Positions 28,033 to 36,146 of a DNA stretch of 64,000 bases are shown here, one piece after another (position 1 is the first letter of the stretch; every line of letters begins with the position of its first letter). This DNA comes from Salipiger sp. IMCC34102 (GTDB lineage: Bacteria > Pseudomonadota > Alphaproteobacteria > Rhodobacterales > Rhodobacteraceae). A program made the translations under genes and the position numbers. The DNA lies in the NCBI RefSeq assembly GCF_004145405.1, contig NZ_SELQ01000002.1, positions 496,001 through 560,000 on the forward strand, in the 5' to 3' direction. The notes under the pieces are model-generated. The model was given only the letters and a program-made list of their open reading frames with translations. It did not search any database and was not told where the DNA came from.

Positions 28033-29540
28033 CCCGCACGGTCCGCATTCTTGCCACCTTGACCCTTGCGTTGCCCTTGCAGGCAGTGGCGCAGGAGGGC
28101 GCACCGCTGTCGGCCATCGACTGGCTGTCCCGCTCGGTGGAGACGTCGGCCCCCGGGCCCGCGCCTTCGTCCTCCACGCGCATCGCGCCCGATCTTGCCG
28201 AACCCGGAACCAGTTCCGGCGTCAGGACACCGCAAGTCACCACCACGGTGCTGGGCGCGTCGGGTCTGGGCGCCGCGGGGGCGATGACGCCAGAGGTTTC
28301 GGGCCTGCCGGCGGAGATGTGGCGCGGCAGCGACCCCGATCGACTGCTCGACCTGCTGGCCCGGATCGAGGATCCCACCCTGCCCGCGACCCAGGATCTG
28401 CTGGTGCGCCTTCTGCTCACCCAGGCCGAACCCTCCGCCGGGGCGGCCTCCGACCTGCTGGTCGCGCGGATCGACACGCTGCTGAACCAGGGCCGACTGG
28501 ATCCCGCGCAGGCGCTTCTCGACGCGGTCGACGGCACCCACACGCCCGAGATCTTCCGCCGCTGGTTCGACGTGGCCCTGCTGACCGGGGCGGAGGACCG
28601 CGCCTGCTCCGCGATGCAGGCAACCCCGACCCTGGCCCCCGCGGTGCCCGCGCGCATCTTCTGCCAGGCCCGCGCCGGCGACTGGCCCGGGGCCGCGCTG
28701 ACGCTCAACACACACCGCGCGCTGGGGGATCTGTCGCAGGCCGACGAGGAACTTCTACTGCGGTTCCTCGACCCCGAGCTTTTCGAAGGCGAAGGCCCAC
28801 CGCGCCCGCCCGAACGGGTGACCCCGCTGACCTTCCGCATGATGCAGGCGATCGGCGAAGGCATCCCGACGTTCCGGCTGCCGCTTGCATTCGCCCATGC
28901 CGACCTCGCGGACACCGTCGGCCTGAAGACCCGCGCCGAAGCCGCCGAGCGCCTGGCCGCCCGTGGCGCATTGGCCGCGCCGCAACTGGCGGAGATCTTC
29001 CTCACGCGCAGGCCATCGGCGTCGGGCGGTGTATGGGACCGGATGTCGGCCCTGCAGGACCTGAACGCCGCGGTGCGCATCACGGATGCGGACGCCATCT
29101 CGGCCACCCTGCCCGCCGCCTGGGACGCCGCCCGCGCGACCCGGTCGGAGCCACTTCTGGCCGAGTTGTTCGCCGAGGACCTGCCGGACCTTTCGGGCCC
29201 CGCGCAGGATATCGCGCGGCGGATGCACAACCTCGCGGGCCGCGCGACCGAAGGCACGCCGCCCCTGATCGCGGCCCTGCTGACCGGCGATCCCGCCGCG
29301 GTCGCGCCGGAAACCAGCACCGAGGAGGCCATCGTCGCGGCCTTCACCACCGCCCCGCCGGAGGTGTCCTCGGACCTGGCGGGCGAAACCTTGATCGAGA
29401 CGATCGACCAGCTCAACGCCGGTGCCGCGGGCGATGTGACGGCGATCACCGAAGGACTTCTGACCTTGCGGGCCGTGGGCCTCGACGAATTGGCGCGACA
29501 AGCGGCGGTCGAGCTTTTGCTGCTGGATCGACCGACGTGA
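28029..29540 (+). CDS. Exported protein of unknown function upstream of xerD
   Basis: A 503-residue protein with a signal peptide (TRTVRILATLTLALPLQAVAQ) and an otherwise Ala/Leu-rich, apparently all-helical body. It looks like an alpha-solenoid: repeated sequences resembling LLARIEDPTLPATQDLLVRL and ADLADTVGLKTRAEAAERLA suggest degenerate helical repeats. Residues 35-90 are Ser/Thr/Pro-rich and probably disordered. I do not recognise a named family. The start is TTG at 28029, overlapping the previous stop, and its own stop overlaps the GTG of xerD (GTGA). Such tight coupling argues for a shared transcript but not necessarily a shared function. Confidence 0.8.
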   Translation: MTRTVRILATLTLALPLQAVAQEGAPLSAIDWLSRSVETSAPGPAPSSSTRIAPDLAEPGTSSGVRTPQVTTTVLGASGLGAAGAMTPEVSGLPAEMWRGSDPDRLLDLLARIEDPTLPATQDLLVRLLLTQAEPSAGAASDLLVARIDTLLNQGRLDPAQALLDAVDGTHTPEIFRRWFDVALLTGAEDRACSAMQATPTLAPAVPARIFCQARAGDWPGAALTLNTHRALGDLSQADEELLLRFLDPELFEGEGPPRPPERVTPLTFRMMQAIGEGIPTFRLPLAFAHADLADTVGLKTRAEAAERLAARGALAAPQLAEIFLTRRPSASGGVWDRMSALQDLNAAVRITDADAISATLPAAWDAARATRSEPLLAELFAEDLPDLSGPAQDIARRMHNLAGRATEGTPPLIAALLTGDPAAVAPETSTEEAIVAAFTTAPPEVSSDLAGETLIETIDQLNAGAAGDVTAITEGLLTLRAVGLDELARQAAVELLLLDRPT

Positions 29541-30478
29541 CCGCACCGGCCGGCATGGGGCGGTGGATCCAGACCTTCGTCGCGGCGCAGGCCGCGGAAC
29601 TGGATGCGGCGCGCAACACCCAGCTGGCCTACGCCCGTGACCTCAACGACTTCGCGGATTGGCTGTCGGACAAGGACCTCGACTTCGCCAAAGCCACGCA
29701 GGACGACGTGGAAGGCTACCTGATCGACTGCGACGCGCAGGGCCTGGCACGGGCCACCCGCGCGCGCCGGCTGTCGGCGATCCGGCAGCTCTACCGGTTC
29801 GCCTTCGAGGAAGGCTGGCGGGCGGACAATCCCGCGATCCGCATTCGCGGCCCCGGCAAGGCAAAGACCCTGCCCAAGACCCTGAGCGTCGCGCAGGTGG
29901 CGCGCCTGTTGCAGGCCGCCCGCGACAGTGGGGCCGACGCGGTGCGCAACACCTGTCTGATGGAGCTGCTCTACGCCACCGGAATGCGCGTGACCGAACT
30001 GGTCAGCCTGCCCGTCAGCGCGGCCCGCGGCGACCCGCGCATGCTGCTGGTGCGCGGCAAGGGCGGCAAGGAGCGGCTGGTGCCCCTCTCCCCGCCCGCG
30101 CGCATGGCGGTGCGCAACTGGCTTGCCGCCCGCGACGCGATCGAGGCGGCCCGCGTGAAGGACGGACACCCGGAATCGAAGGCGCTCTTTCCCGCACGCG
30201 GCAAGGCGGGGCACATGACGCGGCAGCGGTTCTTCACCCTGATCAAGGAACTGGCCGCGGTCGCCGGGATCGATCCCGCCGACGTGACGCCGCACACCAT
30301 GCGTCACGCCTTCGCGACGCATCTGCTGGCGGGCGGCGCGGACCTGCGCGCGATCCAGATCATGCTGGGCCACGCCGACGTCGCCACGACCGAGATCTAC
30401 ACCCACGTCCTGGACGAGACCCTCTCCGAACTGGTGCTGACGCATCATCCTCTGGCGCAAACCGCCGCCAAGGCTTGA
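29537..30478 (+). CDS. xerD: Site-specific tyrosine recombinase, XerD type
   Basis: Part of the XerCD/dif system that resolves chromosome dimers at division. The 313-residue protein has a SAM-like N-terminal DNA-binding domain (LDAARNTQLAYARDLNDFADW) and a catalytic domain with the first Arg in YATGMRVTELVSL, the H-x-x-R box HTMRHAFATHLLAGGADLR, the second His in LGHADVATTEIYTHV and the nucleophilic Tyr in the same segment. The start is GTG at 29537. I assign XerD rather than XerC mainly because of its place beside aroK/aroB, where XerD lies in related bacteria; the sequence alone does not prove this. Confidence 0.9.
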   Translation: MTAPAGMGRWIQTFVAAQAAELDAARNTQLAYARDLNDFADWLSDKDLDFAKATQDDVEGYLIDCDAQGLARATRARRLSAIRQLYRFAFEEGWRADNPAIRIRGPGKAKTLPKTLSVAQVARLLQAARDSGADAVRNTCLMELLYATGMRVTELVSLPVSAARGDPRMLLVRGKGGKERLVPLSPPARMAVRNWLAARDAIEAARVKDGHPESKALFPARGKAGHMTRQRFFTLIKELAAVAGIDPADVTPHTMRHAFATHLLAGGADLRAIQIMLGHADVATTEIYTHVLDETLSELVLTHHPLAQTAAKA

Positions 30479-30532
30479 ACCCCCGGCCCACAAGGCCATA
30501 TCTTGCGGTCGACAACGACAAAAAGGCCCCCG

Positions 30533-31849
30533 ATGGACCCCCTGCCGAGCGATCAGACGCTCTTTGACCCTGCCTTCTGGCTGACCGCCGCGGCAATCCT
30601 CATCCTGCTGGTCCTTTCGGGCTTCTTCTCCGGTTCAGAAACCGCGCTGACGGCGGCCTCTCGCGGCAAGCTGCGCGCCGCCGCGGACCGCGGCAACAAG
30701 GGCGCGGCCAACGCGCTCGCCGTGACGGAGGACAACGAGCGGCTGATCGGCTCGGTCCTGCTCGGCAACAACGTGGTCAACATCCTCGCCACCTCGCTGG
30801 CGACCGCGCTGCTGACGTCCGTCTTCGGGGCGAACGGCGTGGCGGTCGCGACGCTCGTGATGACCCTTCTCGTGCTGATCTTCGCCGAGGTGCTGCCGAA
30901 GACCTACGCCATCACCAACCCCGAGACGACGGCCAGCCTCGTCGCGCGGCCGATCCGGCTGGTGGTCATCGCCTTCTCGCCCATCGTGACGGCGGTGCGC
31001 TATCTGGTGCGCGGCGTGCTGCGGATCTTCGGCGTGCAGACCGATCCCGACAGCCAGATCCTCGCCGTCCGGGAAGAGATCGCGGGCGCGCTGCACCTGG
31101 GCCACTCCGAAGGCGTCGTCGAGAAGGAGGATCGCGACCGTATCCTGGGCGCGCTCGACCTGATCGAACGGACGGTGGAAGAGGTCATGCTGCACCGCTC
31201 GGGGATTGAGATGATCGACGCCGACCAGCCCGCCGCCGACATCCTGCGCCAGTGCCTGAGTTCCGCCCATACGCGGCTGCCGCTCTACCGCGACGACCCG
31301 GAAAACATCGTCGGCGTGATCCACGCCAAGGACCTGCTGCGCGCCATGCACGATGTTCAGGCCGATGGCGCGAAGCTGTCCGACGGCGTGACCCGGGTCG
31401 ACATCATGGACGTGGCGATGCCGCCCTACTTCGTGCCGGAAACCACGACGCTCGACGATCAGATGCGCCAGTTCCTCAAGCGCAAGACCCACTTCGCGCT
31501 CGTGGTGGACGAATACGGCGCGCTGCAGGGCCTGCTGACGCTGGAAGACATCCTCGAAGAGATCGTCGGTGAAATCTCCGACGAACACGACACCGAAGAC
31601 GACTACACCTTCGAGACGACGGCCGACGGCGGCTACCTCGTGGACGGGTCGATGACGATCCGCGACCTCAACCGCGCCCACGACTGGAACCTGCCCGACG
31701 ACGAGGCGAACACCGTCGCGGGCCTCGTCATCCACGAAGCGCAGATCATCCCGCTCGAAGGCCAGGTCTTTAGCTTCCACGGCTTCCGCTTCGAGGTGAT
31801 CGAGAAGGACGACAACCGGGTCTCGCTCCTTAACATCCGGCCGCTGTAA
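30533..31849 (+). CDS. CorC/HlyC-family (CNNM) transporter-like protein with CBS domains
   Basis: A 438-residue inner-membrane protein. Residues about 15-160 hold a DUF21/CNNM membrane domain (ILILLVLSGFFSGSETALTA, SVLLGNNVVNILATSLATAL and EVLPKTYAITNPE are signatures). A CBS-domain pair follows (about 200-330, VMLHRSGIEMIDAD and HFALVVDEYGALQGLLTLED), then a CorC_HlyC C-terminal domain ending RVSLLNIRPL. Homologues export Mg or Co or affect Na/Mg balance. The start is ATG 30533. An upstream TTG at 30503 has no support. Confidence 0.9.
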   Translation: MDPLPSDQTLFDPAFWLTAAAILILLVLSGFFSGSETALTAASRGKLRAAADRGNKGAANALAVTEDNERLIGSVLLGNNVVNILATSLATALLTSVFGANGVAVATLVMTLLVLIFAEVLPKTYAITNPETTASLVARPIRLVVIAFSPIVTAVRYLVRGVLRIFGVQTDPDSQILAVREEIAGALHLGHSEGVVEKEDRDRILGALDLIERTVEEVMLHRSGIEMIDADQPAADILRQCLSSAHTRLPLYRDDPENIVGVIHAKDLLRAMHDVQADGAKLSDGVTRVDIMDVAMPPYFVPETTTLDDQMRQFLKRKTHFALVVDEYGALQGLLTLEDILEEIVGEISDEHDTEDDYTFETTADGGYLVDGSMTIRDLNRAHDWNLPDDEANTVAGLVIHEAQIIPLEGQVFSFHGFRFEVIEKDDNRVSLLNIRPL

Positions 31850-31867
31850 ACGCGGCGCACCAGCCCA

Positions 31868-31935
31868 TTCATCTGGCCAGGTAAACTCCGGGGGGGCCGC
31901 CCAGGGGGCGGCGGGGGCAGCGCCCCCTCCCGAAC
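31868..31935 (+). repeat. Intergenic repeat, GC-rich hairpin type, copy 2
   Basis: Begins TTCATCTGGCCAGGTAAACT, continues with a run of seven G, CCGCCC and a GC-rich inverted repeat ending GGGGGCAGCGCCCCC. It lies between two convergent genes. The opening matches the copy at 49372, while the hairpin matches those at 22202 and 34542, so it links the two versions of the family. The final hairpin could terminate transcription from either side. Confidence 0.65.
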
Positions 31936-33471
31936 CTATCGCCCCTTGAAGAGACCGCCCAGGATGCCACGCACGATGCGTCGCCCGGTCGTGCCCTTCA
32001 GCTCCTTGATCACGACGGACGTGATGGCCTCGCCGATGCCGTGCTCTTTCGTCGTCCGCGACGCGGACCGCCCCGATCGAGGTCCCTCGTAGCGTCGGGC
32101 CTTGCGGTAGGCGCGTTCCTCGGCCTCGGCGTTTTCTTCCCTAGCCTCAGCCTGTCGCGCCTCCCGCGCGGCCGTGTCCGCCCGCGCGCGCAGCATCTCG
32201 AAAGCGCTCTCCCGGTCGATGGCGTTCTTGTATTTCGCCTGCATCGGGTTGGTTGCCATAAGCTTGCTTCGGGTTTCGGCGTCTATCGGTCCCAGTTGCG
32301 ATGCGGGCGGTCGGATCAGCGTCCGCTCCACCACTCCCGGCGCGCCCTCCGCATCCAGCATCGAGGTGACCGCCTCTCCGGTTCCCACCTGCTGGATCGC
32401 CTCGGCGGTATCGAAGACCGGGTTCGCGCGATAGGTTTCCGCCGCCTTCTCCAGCGCGCGGCGGTCGCGGTCGGTGAAACTGCGCAGCGCGTGCTGCACC
32501 CGGTTGCCGATCTGTCCCAGCACGTCGTCGGGCACGTCATCGGGATTCTGCGTGACGAAGAAGACACCCACCCCCTTCGACCGGATCAGCCGCGCCACCT
32601 GCTCGACCTTGTCGACCAGCGCCTTGGGGGCATCATCGAACAGCAGGTGTGCCTCGTCGAAGAAGAAGACGAGCGTGGGCTTTTCGGGATTGCCGACTTC
32701 CGGCAGTGTCTCGAACAGTTCCGACAACAGCCACAGCAGGAAGGTCGCGTAAAGCGCGGGCGACGCCATCAGGCGGTCCGCCGCCAGGATGTTGATCATG
32801 CCCCGCCCGTCGTCATCACGGCGGATCATGTCCGAAAGCTGCAATGCCGGTTCGCCGAACAGGCTGCCACCGCCCTGGTTCTCCAGCACCAGAAGCTGCC
32901 GCTGGATCGCCCCCACCGAGGCGGTCGCCACGTTGCCGTAAGCCAGCGACAGGTCCTTCGCGGTCTGGCCGACCCAGACCAGCAGCGCCCTCAGATCCTT
33001 GAGGTCGAGCAAGGCAAGGCCTTCCTCGTCGGCCACGCGGAAGGCCACGTTCATCACCCCTTCCTGTGCGTCCGTGAGGTTCAGCAGACGACTGAGCAGG
33101 AGCGGCCCCATCTCGGCCACGGTGGCCCGCACCGGGTGCCCCTGTTCCCCCAGCAGGTCCCAGAAGGTCACCGGAAAGGCCGCGTAGGCCAAGTCCAGCC
33201 CAATGGTCTCAGCCCGGTTGAGGAAGGCCTCGTGCAGCTTGAAATCGGCGCGCCCGGCGGCGGCCAGTCCGGACAGATCGCCCTTCACATCCGACAGGAA
33301 CACCGGCACGCCCTGGGCAGAGAACCCTTCCGCCAGGATCTGCAGCGTCACGGTCTTGCCGGTCCCGGTGGCCCCCGCGATCAGCCCGTGGCGGTTCGCC
33401 TTGTCCAAAAGCAGGTATTGCGGCGTGCCGTACTCCGGACCGCCGCCCCCGATGAAAATTCGATCCGTCAC
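31936..33471 (-). CDS. HerA-like P-loop ATPase (DUF853 family)
   Basis: A 511-residue cytoplasmic protein of the DUF853/HerA-like ATPase family, relatives of the FtsK/HerA motor proteins. The Walker A motif GATGTGKT is at 33-40, the Walker B-like [15 protein letters not shown] lies near the middle, and [22 protein letters not shown] is a typical sensor region. Residues 425-470 are a charged, probably coiled-coil, Arg/Glu/Ala-rich linker. The biological substrate is unknown; no NurA-type nuclease partner is present nearby. The start is GTG at 33471 with an AGGA site upstream. Confidence 0.9.
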   Translation of the reverse strand: MTDRIFIGGGGPEYGTPQYLLLDKANRHGLIAGATGTGKTVTLQILAEGFSAQGVPVFLSDVKGDLSGLAAAGRADFKLHEAFLNRAETIGLDLAYAAFPVTFWDLLGEQGHPVRATVAEMGPLLLSRLLNLTDAQEGVMNVAFRVADEEGLALLDLKDLRALLVWVGQTAKDLSLAYGNVATASVGAIQRQLLVLENQGGGSLFGEPALQLSDMIRRDDDGRGMINILAADRLMASPALYATFLLWLLSELFETLPEVGNPEKPTLVFFFDEAHLLFDDAPKALVDKVEQVARLIRSKGVGVFFVTQNPDDVPDDVLGQIGNRVQHALRSFTDRDRRALEKAAETYRANPVFDTAEAIQQVGTGEAVTSMLDAEGAPGVVERTLIRPPASQLGPIDAETRSKLMATNPMQAKYKNAIDRESAFEMLRARADTAAREARQAEAREENAEAEERAYRKARRYEGPRSGRSASRTTKEHGIGEAITSVVIKELKGTTGRRIVRGILGGLFKGR

Positions 33472-33601
33472 TGGCTGTCCTTCGCGTTTGCTGGCCGTTT
33501 CAACTTAAGGGGCGGCCGAAATCGGTGGAAGCCTCGAATTTCCTCCGCCCCGCGCTCGGGCGGGCGCAAGTGCAATCTTCGAGGGCCCCGATTATTTCGC
33601 G

Positions 33602-33630
33602 TTGACGTGACAAAATCCTTGGCCTAGCGT
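33602..33630 (+). promoter_or_regulatory. Candidate sigma70 promoter
   Basis: TTGACG at 33602-33607 and TAGCGT at 33625-33630 are separated by exactly 17 bases, close to the housekeeping consensus at the -35 box. Transcription would begin near 33637, about 33 bases before a strong hairpin and about 140 bases before the IalB-family start codon. Confidence 0.5.
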
Positions 33631-33669
33631 CACCCCAATTCGTCGGCAACGTCCGGCAGGGAGTTTGGG

Positions 33670-33698
33670 AAAGGGACCTTTTGGGGTCCCTTTCTTCT
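33670..33698 (+). terminator. Terminator-like hairpin in the leader of the IalB-family gene
   Basis: A 9-bp perfect stem, AAAGGGACC (33670-33678) with GGTCCCTTT (33685-33693), followed by CTTCTT. It lies between the candidate promoter at 33602 and the coding start at 33779. It could end a short RNA of roughly 60 bases, attenuate the downstream gene, or both. Confidence 0.6.
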
Positions 33699-33778
33699 TG
33701 GCCGAAGCGCGCGTCGACGCTGGAATCCCGGTCGCGTCATGCTACGTCCCGGTTCAATACATCGCCAAGAGGTTCGAG

Positions 33779-34507
33779 ATGCTCAAGACCATTCCCACCG
33801 CCCTTCTCTCTGTACTGCTGACCGCCCAACCGCTGCTCGCGCAGACCGAAGGCACCGAGGCCGAGACCGAGACGACCGTCCCGACCACCGAAGCGCCCGC
33901 CGCAGATCCCGCACCTCAGGCCGAGACCGCGCCGGCCACCGGGACCGAGACCGCGCCGACCGACGAAACCCCTGCCCCGACGCCCGAGACGGCCGACGCG
34001 CCCGACGCCGCCACGGGCACCGATCAGGCCGCGACCGCCGAGCCTGCCGCTCCGCGCCCGGGCCAGCCCTACATACGCGATGAGTTCGGCGATTGGGCCC
34101 TGCGCTGCCTGCGCGCCGAACCGGGCGAGGACGATCCCTGCCAGCTCTACCAGTTGCTGATGGATGAAGAGGGCAACGCGGTCGCGGAGTTCAGCACCTT
34201 CCCCCTGCCCCCCGGTGGCGAAGCCGCGGCCGGTGCGACCATCGTCGTCCCGCTCGAAACGCTGCTGACCGCGAACCTGCGCCTGTCGATCGACAACGGT
34301 GAACCGAAAACCTACCCCTTCACCTTCTGCAACCCTGCCGGCTGCGTGGCCCGCGTGGGCTTCACCGCGGCGGAAGTGAACCAGATGAAGCGCGGCGCCT
34401 CCGGCACCCTGCGCATGGTCCCCGCAGCCGCGCCTGACCAGGAAGTGCTGCTGACCGTCTCGCTTTCCGGCTTCACCGCCGGCTTCGAGAGCGTCAACGA
34501 ACAGTAA
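33779..34507 (+). CDS. Invasion-associated locus B (IalB) family exported protein
   Basis: A 242-residue protein with a signal peptide (MLKTIPTALLSVLLTAQPLLAQ), then an extended Thr/Glu/Pro/Ala-rich, acidic segment (about 22-95) likely to be disordered. A C-terminal domain follows that resembles the IalB family: FGDWALRCLRAEPGEDDPCQLYQ, YPFTFCNPAGCVARVGFTA and LTVSLSGFTAGFESV. Four cysteines in two pairs suggest disulfides in the periplasm. In Bartonella, IalB is linked to erythrocyte invasion, but free-living homologues have no assigned role. The start at ATG 33779 has AAGAGG six bases upstream. Confidence 0.85.
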   Translation: MLKTIPTALLSVLLTAQPLLAQTEGTEAETETTVPTTEAPAADPAPQAETAPATGTETAPTDETPAPTPETADAPDAATGTDQAATAEPAAPRPGQPYIRDEFGDWALRCLRAEPGEDDPCQLYQLLMDEEGNAVAEFSTFPLPPGGEAAAGATIVVPLETLLTANLRLSIDNGEPKTYPFTFCNPAGCVARVGFTAAEVNQMKRGASGTLRMVPAAAPDQEVLLTVSLSGFTAGFESVNEQ

Positions 34508-34516
34508 GACCAGGGT

Positions 34517-34546
34517 CGGGGGGCCTCGCGCGGGTCCCCCGCTTCT
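34517..34546 (+). terminator. Terminator after the IalB-family gene
   Basis: A stem of nine pairs, one of them G-T (CGGGGGGCC at 34517-34525 with GGTCCCCCG at 34533-34541), followed by CTTCT. It lies nine bases after the stop codon. Confidence 0.7.
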
Positions 34547-34605
34547 TCCAGCCGAAAATACCTCGGGGGAGGCCCGCAGGGCCCGGGGGCAGCGCCCCGC
34601 CGCGG
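34542..34605 (+). repeat. Intergenic repeat, GC-rich hairpin type, copy 3
   Basis: Starts CTTCTTCCAGCCGAAAATAC and CTCGGGGGAGG, then continues with GC-rich self-complementary sequence containing GGGGGCAGCGCCCC. The opening closely matches the copy at 22202. It sits between two convergent genes and overlaps the tail of the terminator just upstream. Confidence 0.65.
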
Positions 34606-34651
34606 GTCCGGCCCCTACGCCCGGCTCGGCGTCAATACCACGGCTCTGCCC

Positions 34652-35854
34652 CTACCCCTGCCTTAAAGCCAGAACCGCATTCAGCCCGCCGAAGGCGAAG
34701 GCATTCGACAGCACCGCCTCGACGGACGCCTCCACGGCCGCGTTCGGCACCACGTCCAGATCGCAGTCCGGATCGGGCACGCGGTAGTTCACGGTGGGTG
34801 CGATCACCCCCGCGTTCAGGGCCATGAGGCACGCCAGCAGCTCCACCGCCCCCGCGGCACCGATCAAATGGCCGTGCATCGATTTCGTCGCGCTGACGCG
34901 CAACCTGTCGGCATGCGCGCCGAAGACCGCGCGGATCGCGGCGGTCTCGGAGCGGTCGTTGGCCGCCGTGCCCGTGCCGTGCGCGTTGACGTAACCGACC
35001 TCTTCCGGCGCCAGCCCTGCGTCCGCCAGCGCGCCGCGCATGGCGCGCGCGGCCCCGTCCGGGTCCGGCGCCAGGATGTCGCCCGCGTCGGAGGTCGCGG
35101 CAAAACCCGCCACTTCGGCCAGCACCTTCGCCCCGCGCGCGAGGGCGCGCTCGCGCTCCTCGAAGACGAAGACCGCAGCCCCCTCGCCCTGCACCAGCCC
35201 GGTGCGATCCGCCGAGAACGGGCGGCAGGTGTCGCGCGCCATGACCCGAAGCCCCTCCCAGGCCTTGATCCCGCCGAAGCACAGCATCGCCTCGGACCCG
35301 CCGGTCAGCATCACGTCTGCCTGGCCCGCGCGGATCAGGGCCAATGCCTGTCCCATCGCGTGGTTGGACGAGGCGCAGGCCGTCGACACGGTCGAGACCG
35401 GGCCCCGGATCCCGTAGGTCATGGACAGGTGGCTGGCCGCGGCATTGGCCATCAGGCGCGGCACGACCAGCGGCGGCACCCGGTCCTTGCCCGCCTCGTA
35501 AACCGCGCGGTAATTGCCGTCCTGCGTCTGCAATCCCCCGCCGGAGGTGCCCAGCACCACGCCCGCCCGGTCGGAGGCGAGCGCTGCATCCCCCGCCTGC
35601 GCCACGGCCTCGGCGGCGGCGATCAGGGCGAATTGCGTGAAGGGATCGTAGAGCGTCAGTTGCGACCGGCTGAACCGGGCGGCCGGATCGTAGCCTGCAA
35701 TTTGCGCGCCAATCCTGACGGAAAGCCGCTCGATCCCTTCGAGTTCGAGCGGTCCGATGGCGCAGCGGCCCGCGCGCATCGCGTCGAAGGTCTCCGGCAC
35801 CGAACGCCCGAGCGGATTGATCGTGCCCGCCCCGGTGATGACGACCCGGCGCAT
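34652..35854 (-). CDS. Beta-ketoacyl-ACP synthase (FabF-like) linked to lpxD
   Basis: A 400-residue condensing enzyme of the KAS II family. The active-site Cys160 lies in VSTACASSNHAMGQ, with His292 in VNAHGTGT, Lys324 in SATKSMHGHLIG and His329 in the same segment. The Gly-rich C-terminus (SNAFAFGGLNAVLAL) is typical. It follows an acyl carrier protein gene by six bases and both follow lpxD, so it may build a specific hydroxyacyl or long acyl chain for lipid A rather than bulk fatty acids. It is more divergent than a housekeeping FabF, for example in its GTINPLGRSV start. The gene name is left open. Confidence 0.9.
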   Translation of the reverse strand: MRRVVITGAGTINPLGRSVPETFDAMRAGRCAIGPLELEGIERLSVRIGAQIAGYDPAARFSRSQLTLYDPFTQFALIAAAEAVAQAGDAALASDRAGVVLGTSGGGLQTQDGNYRAVYEAGKDRVPPLVVPRLMANAAASHLSMTYGIRGPVSTVSTACASSNHAMGQALALIRAGQADVMLTGGSEAMLCFGGIKAWEGLRVMARDTCRPFSADRTGLVQGEGAAVFVFEERERALARGAKVLAEVAGFAATSDAGDILAPDPDGAARAMRGALADAGLAPEEVGYVNAHGTGTAANDRSETAAIRAVFGAHADRLRVSATKSMHGHLIGAAGAVELLACLMALNAGVIAPTVNYRVPDPDCDLDVVPNAAVEASVEAVLSNAFAFGGLNAVLALRQG

Positions 35855-35860
35855 GGTCGT

Positions 35861-36118
35861 TCAGGCCCGTTGGGTCGCAAGGTCCTGCACCGCTGCCACG
35901 ATGGACCGGACCGAGGAGACATCGAAGCCGCTTTCCTGCGGTGCATTGGCGTTGAAGGGCACGGTGATGTCGAACGCCTCCTCGATCGCGAAGATGGTCT
36001 CGACCAGGCCCATGCTGTCCAGCCCAAGGCTTTCGAGCGTGTCGTCCAGCGTCACGTCCGAGGGATCCAGCAGGGCCTGATCGGCGAGAATGGCGATGAC
36101 CCGATCCTGAACGGTCAT
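35861..36118 (-). CDS. Acyl carrier protein, lpxD-linked
   Basis: An 85-residue acyl carrier protein. Ser35 in LGLDSMGLVE is the phosphopantetheine attachment site, and the helix following it (LVETIFAIEEAFDITVP) is the usual recognition helix. It differs from housekeeping AcpP and resembles specialised carriers such as AcpXL in the FAIEEAFDI-type stretch, though weakly. The ATG at 36118 has an excellent GGAGG site. A longer reading to 36154 begins with a GTG inside lpxD and is not preferred. Its place between lpxD and a ketoacyl synthase points to a role in lipid A acyl-chain supply. Confidence 0.9.
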   Translation of the reverse strand: MTVQDRVIAILADQALLDPSDVTLDDTLESLGLDSMGLVETIFAIEEAFDITVPFNANAPQESGFDVSSVRSIVAAVQDLATQRA

Positions 36119-36146
36119 GGGCGCCTCCTTGAGTTGCGCGTCAGGT

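Larger units (their letters stand above)
33472..33778. other. Intergenic region holding a promoter-hairpin unit
   Basis: A 307-base gap between divergent genes. Apart from the promoter-like and terminator-like elements listed separately, I see no gene. The last 80 bases before the IalB-family gene contain an AAGAGG ribosome site. Confidence 0.5.
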
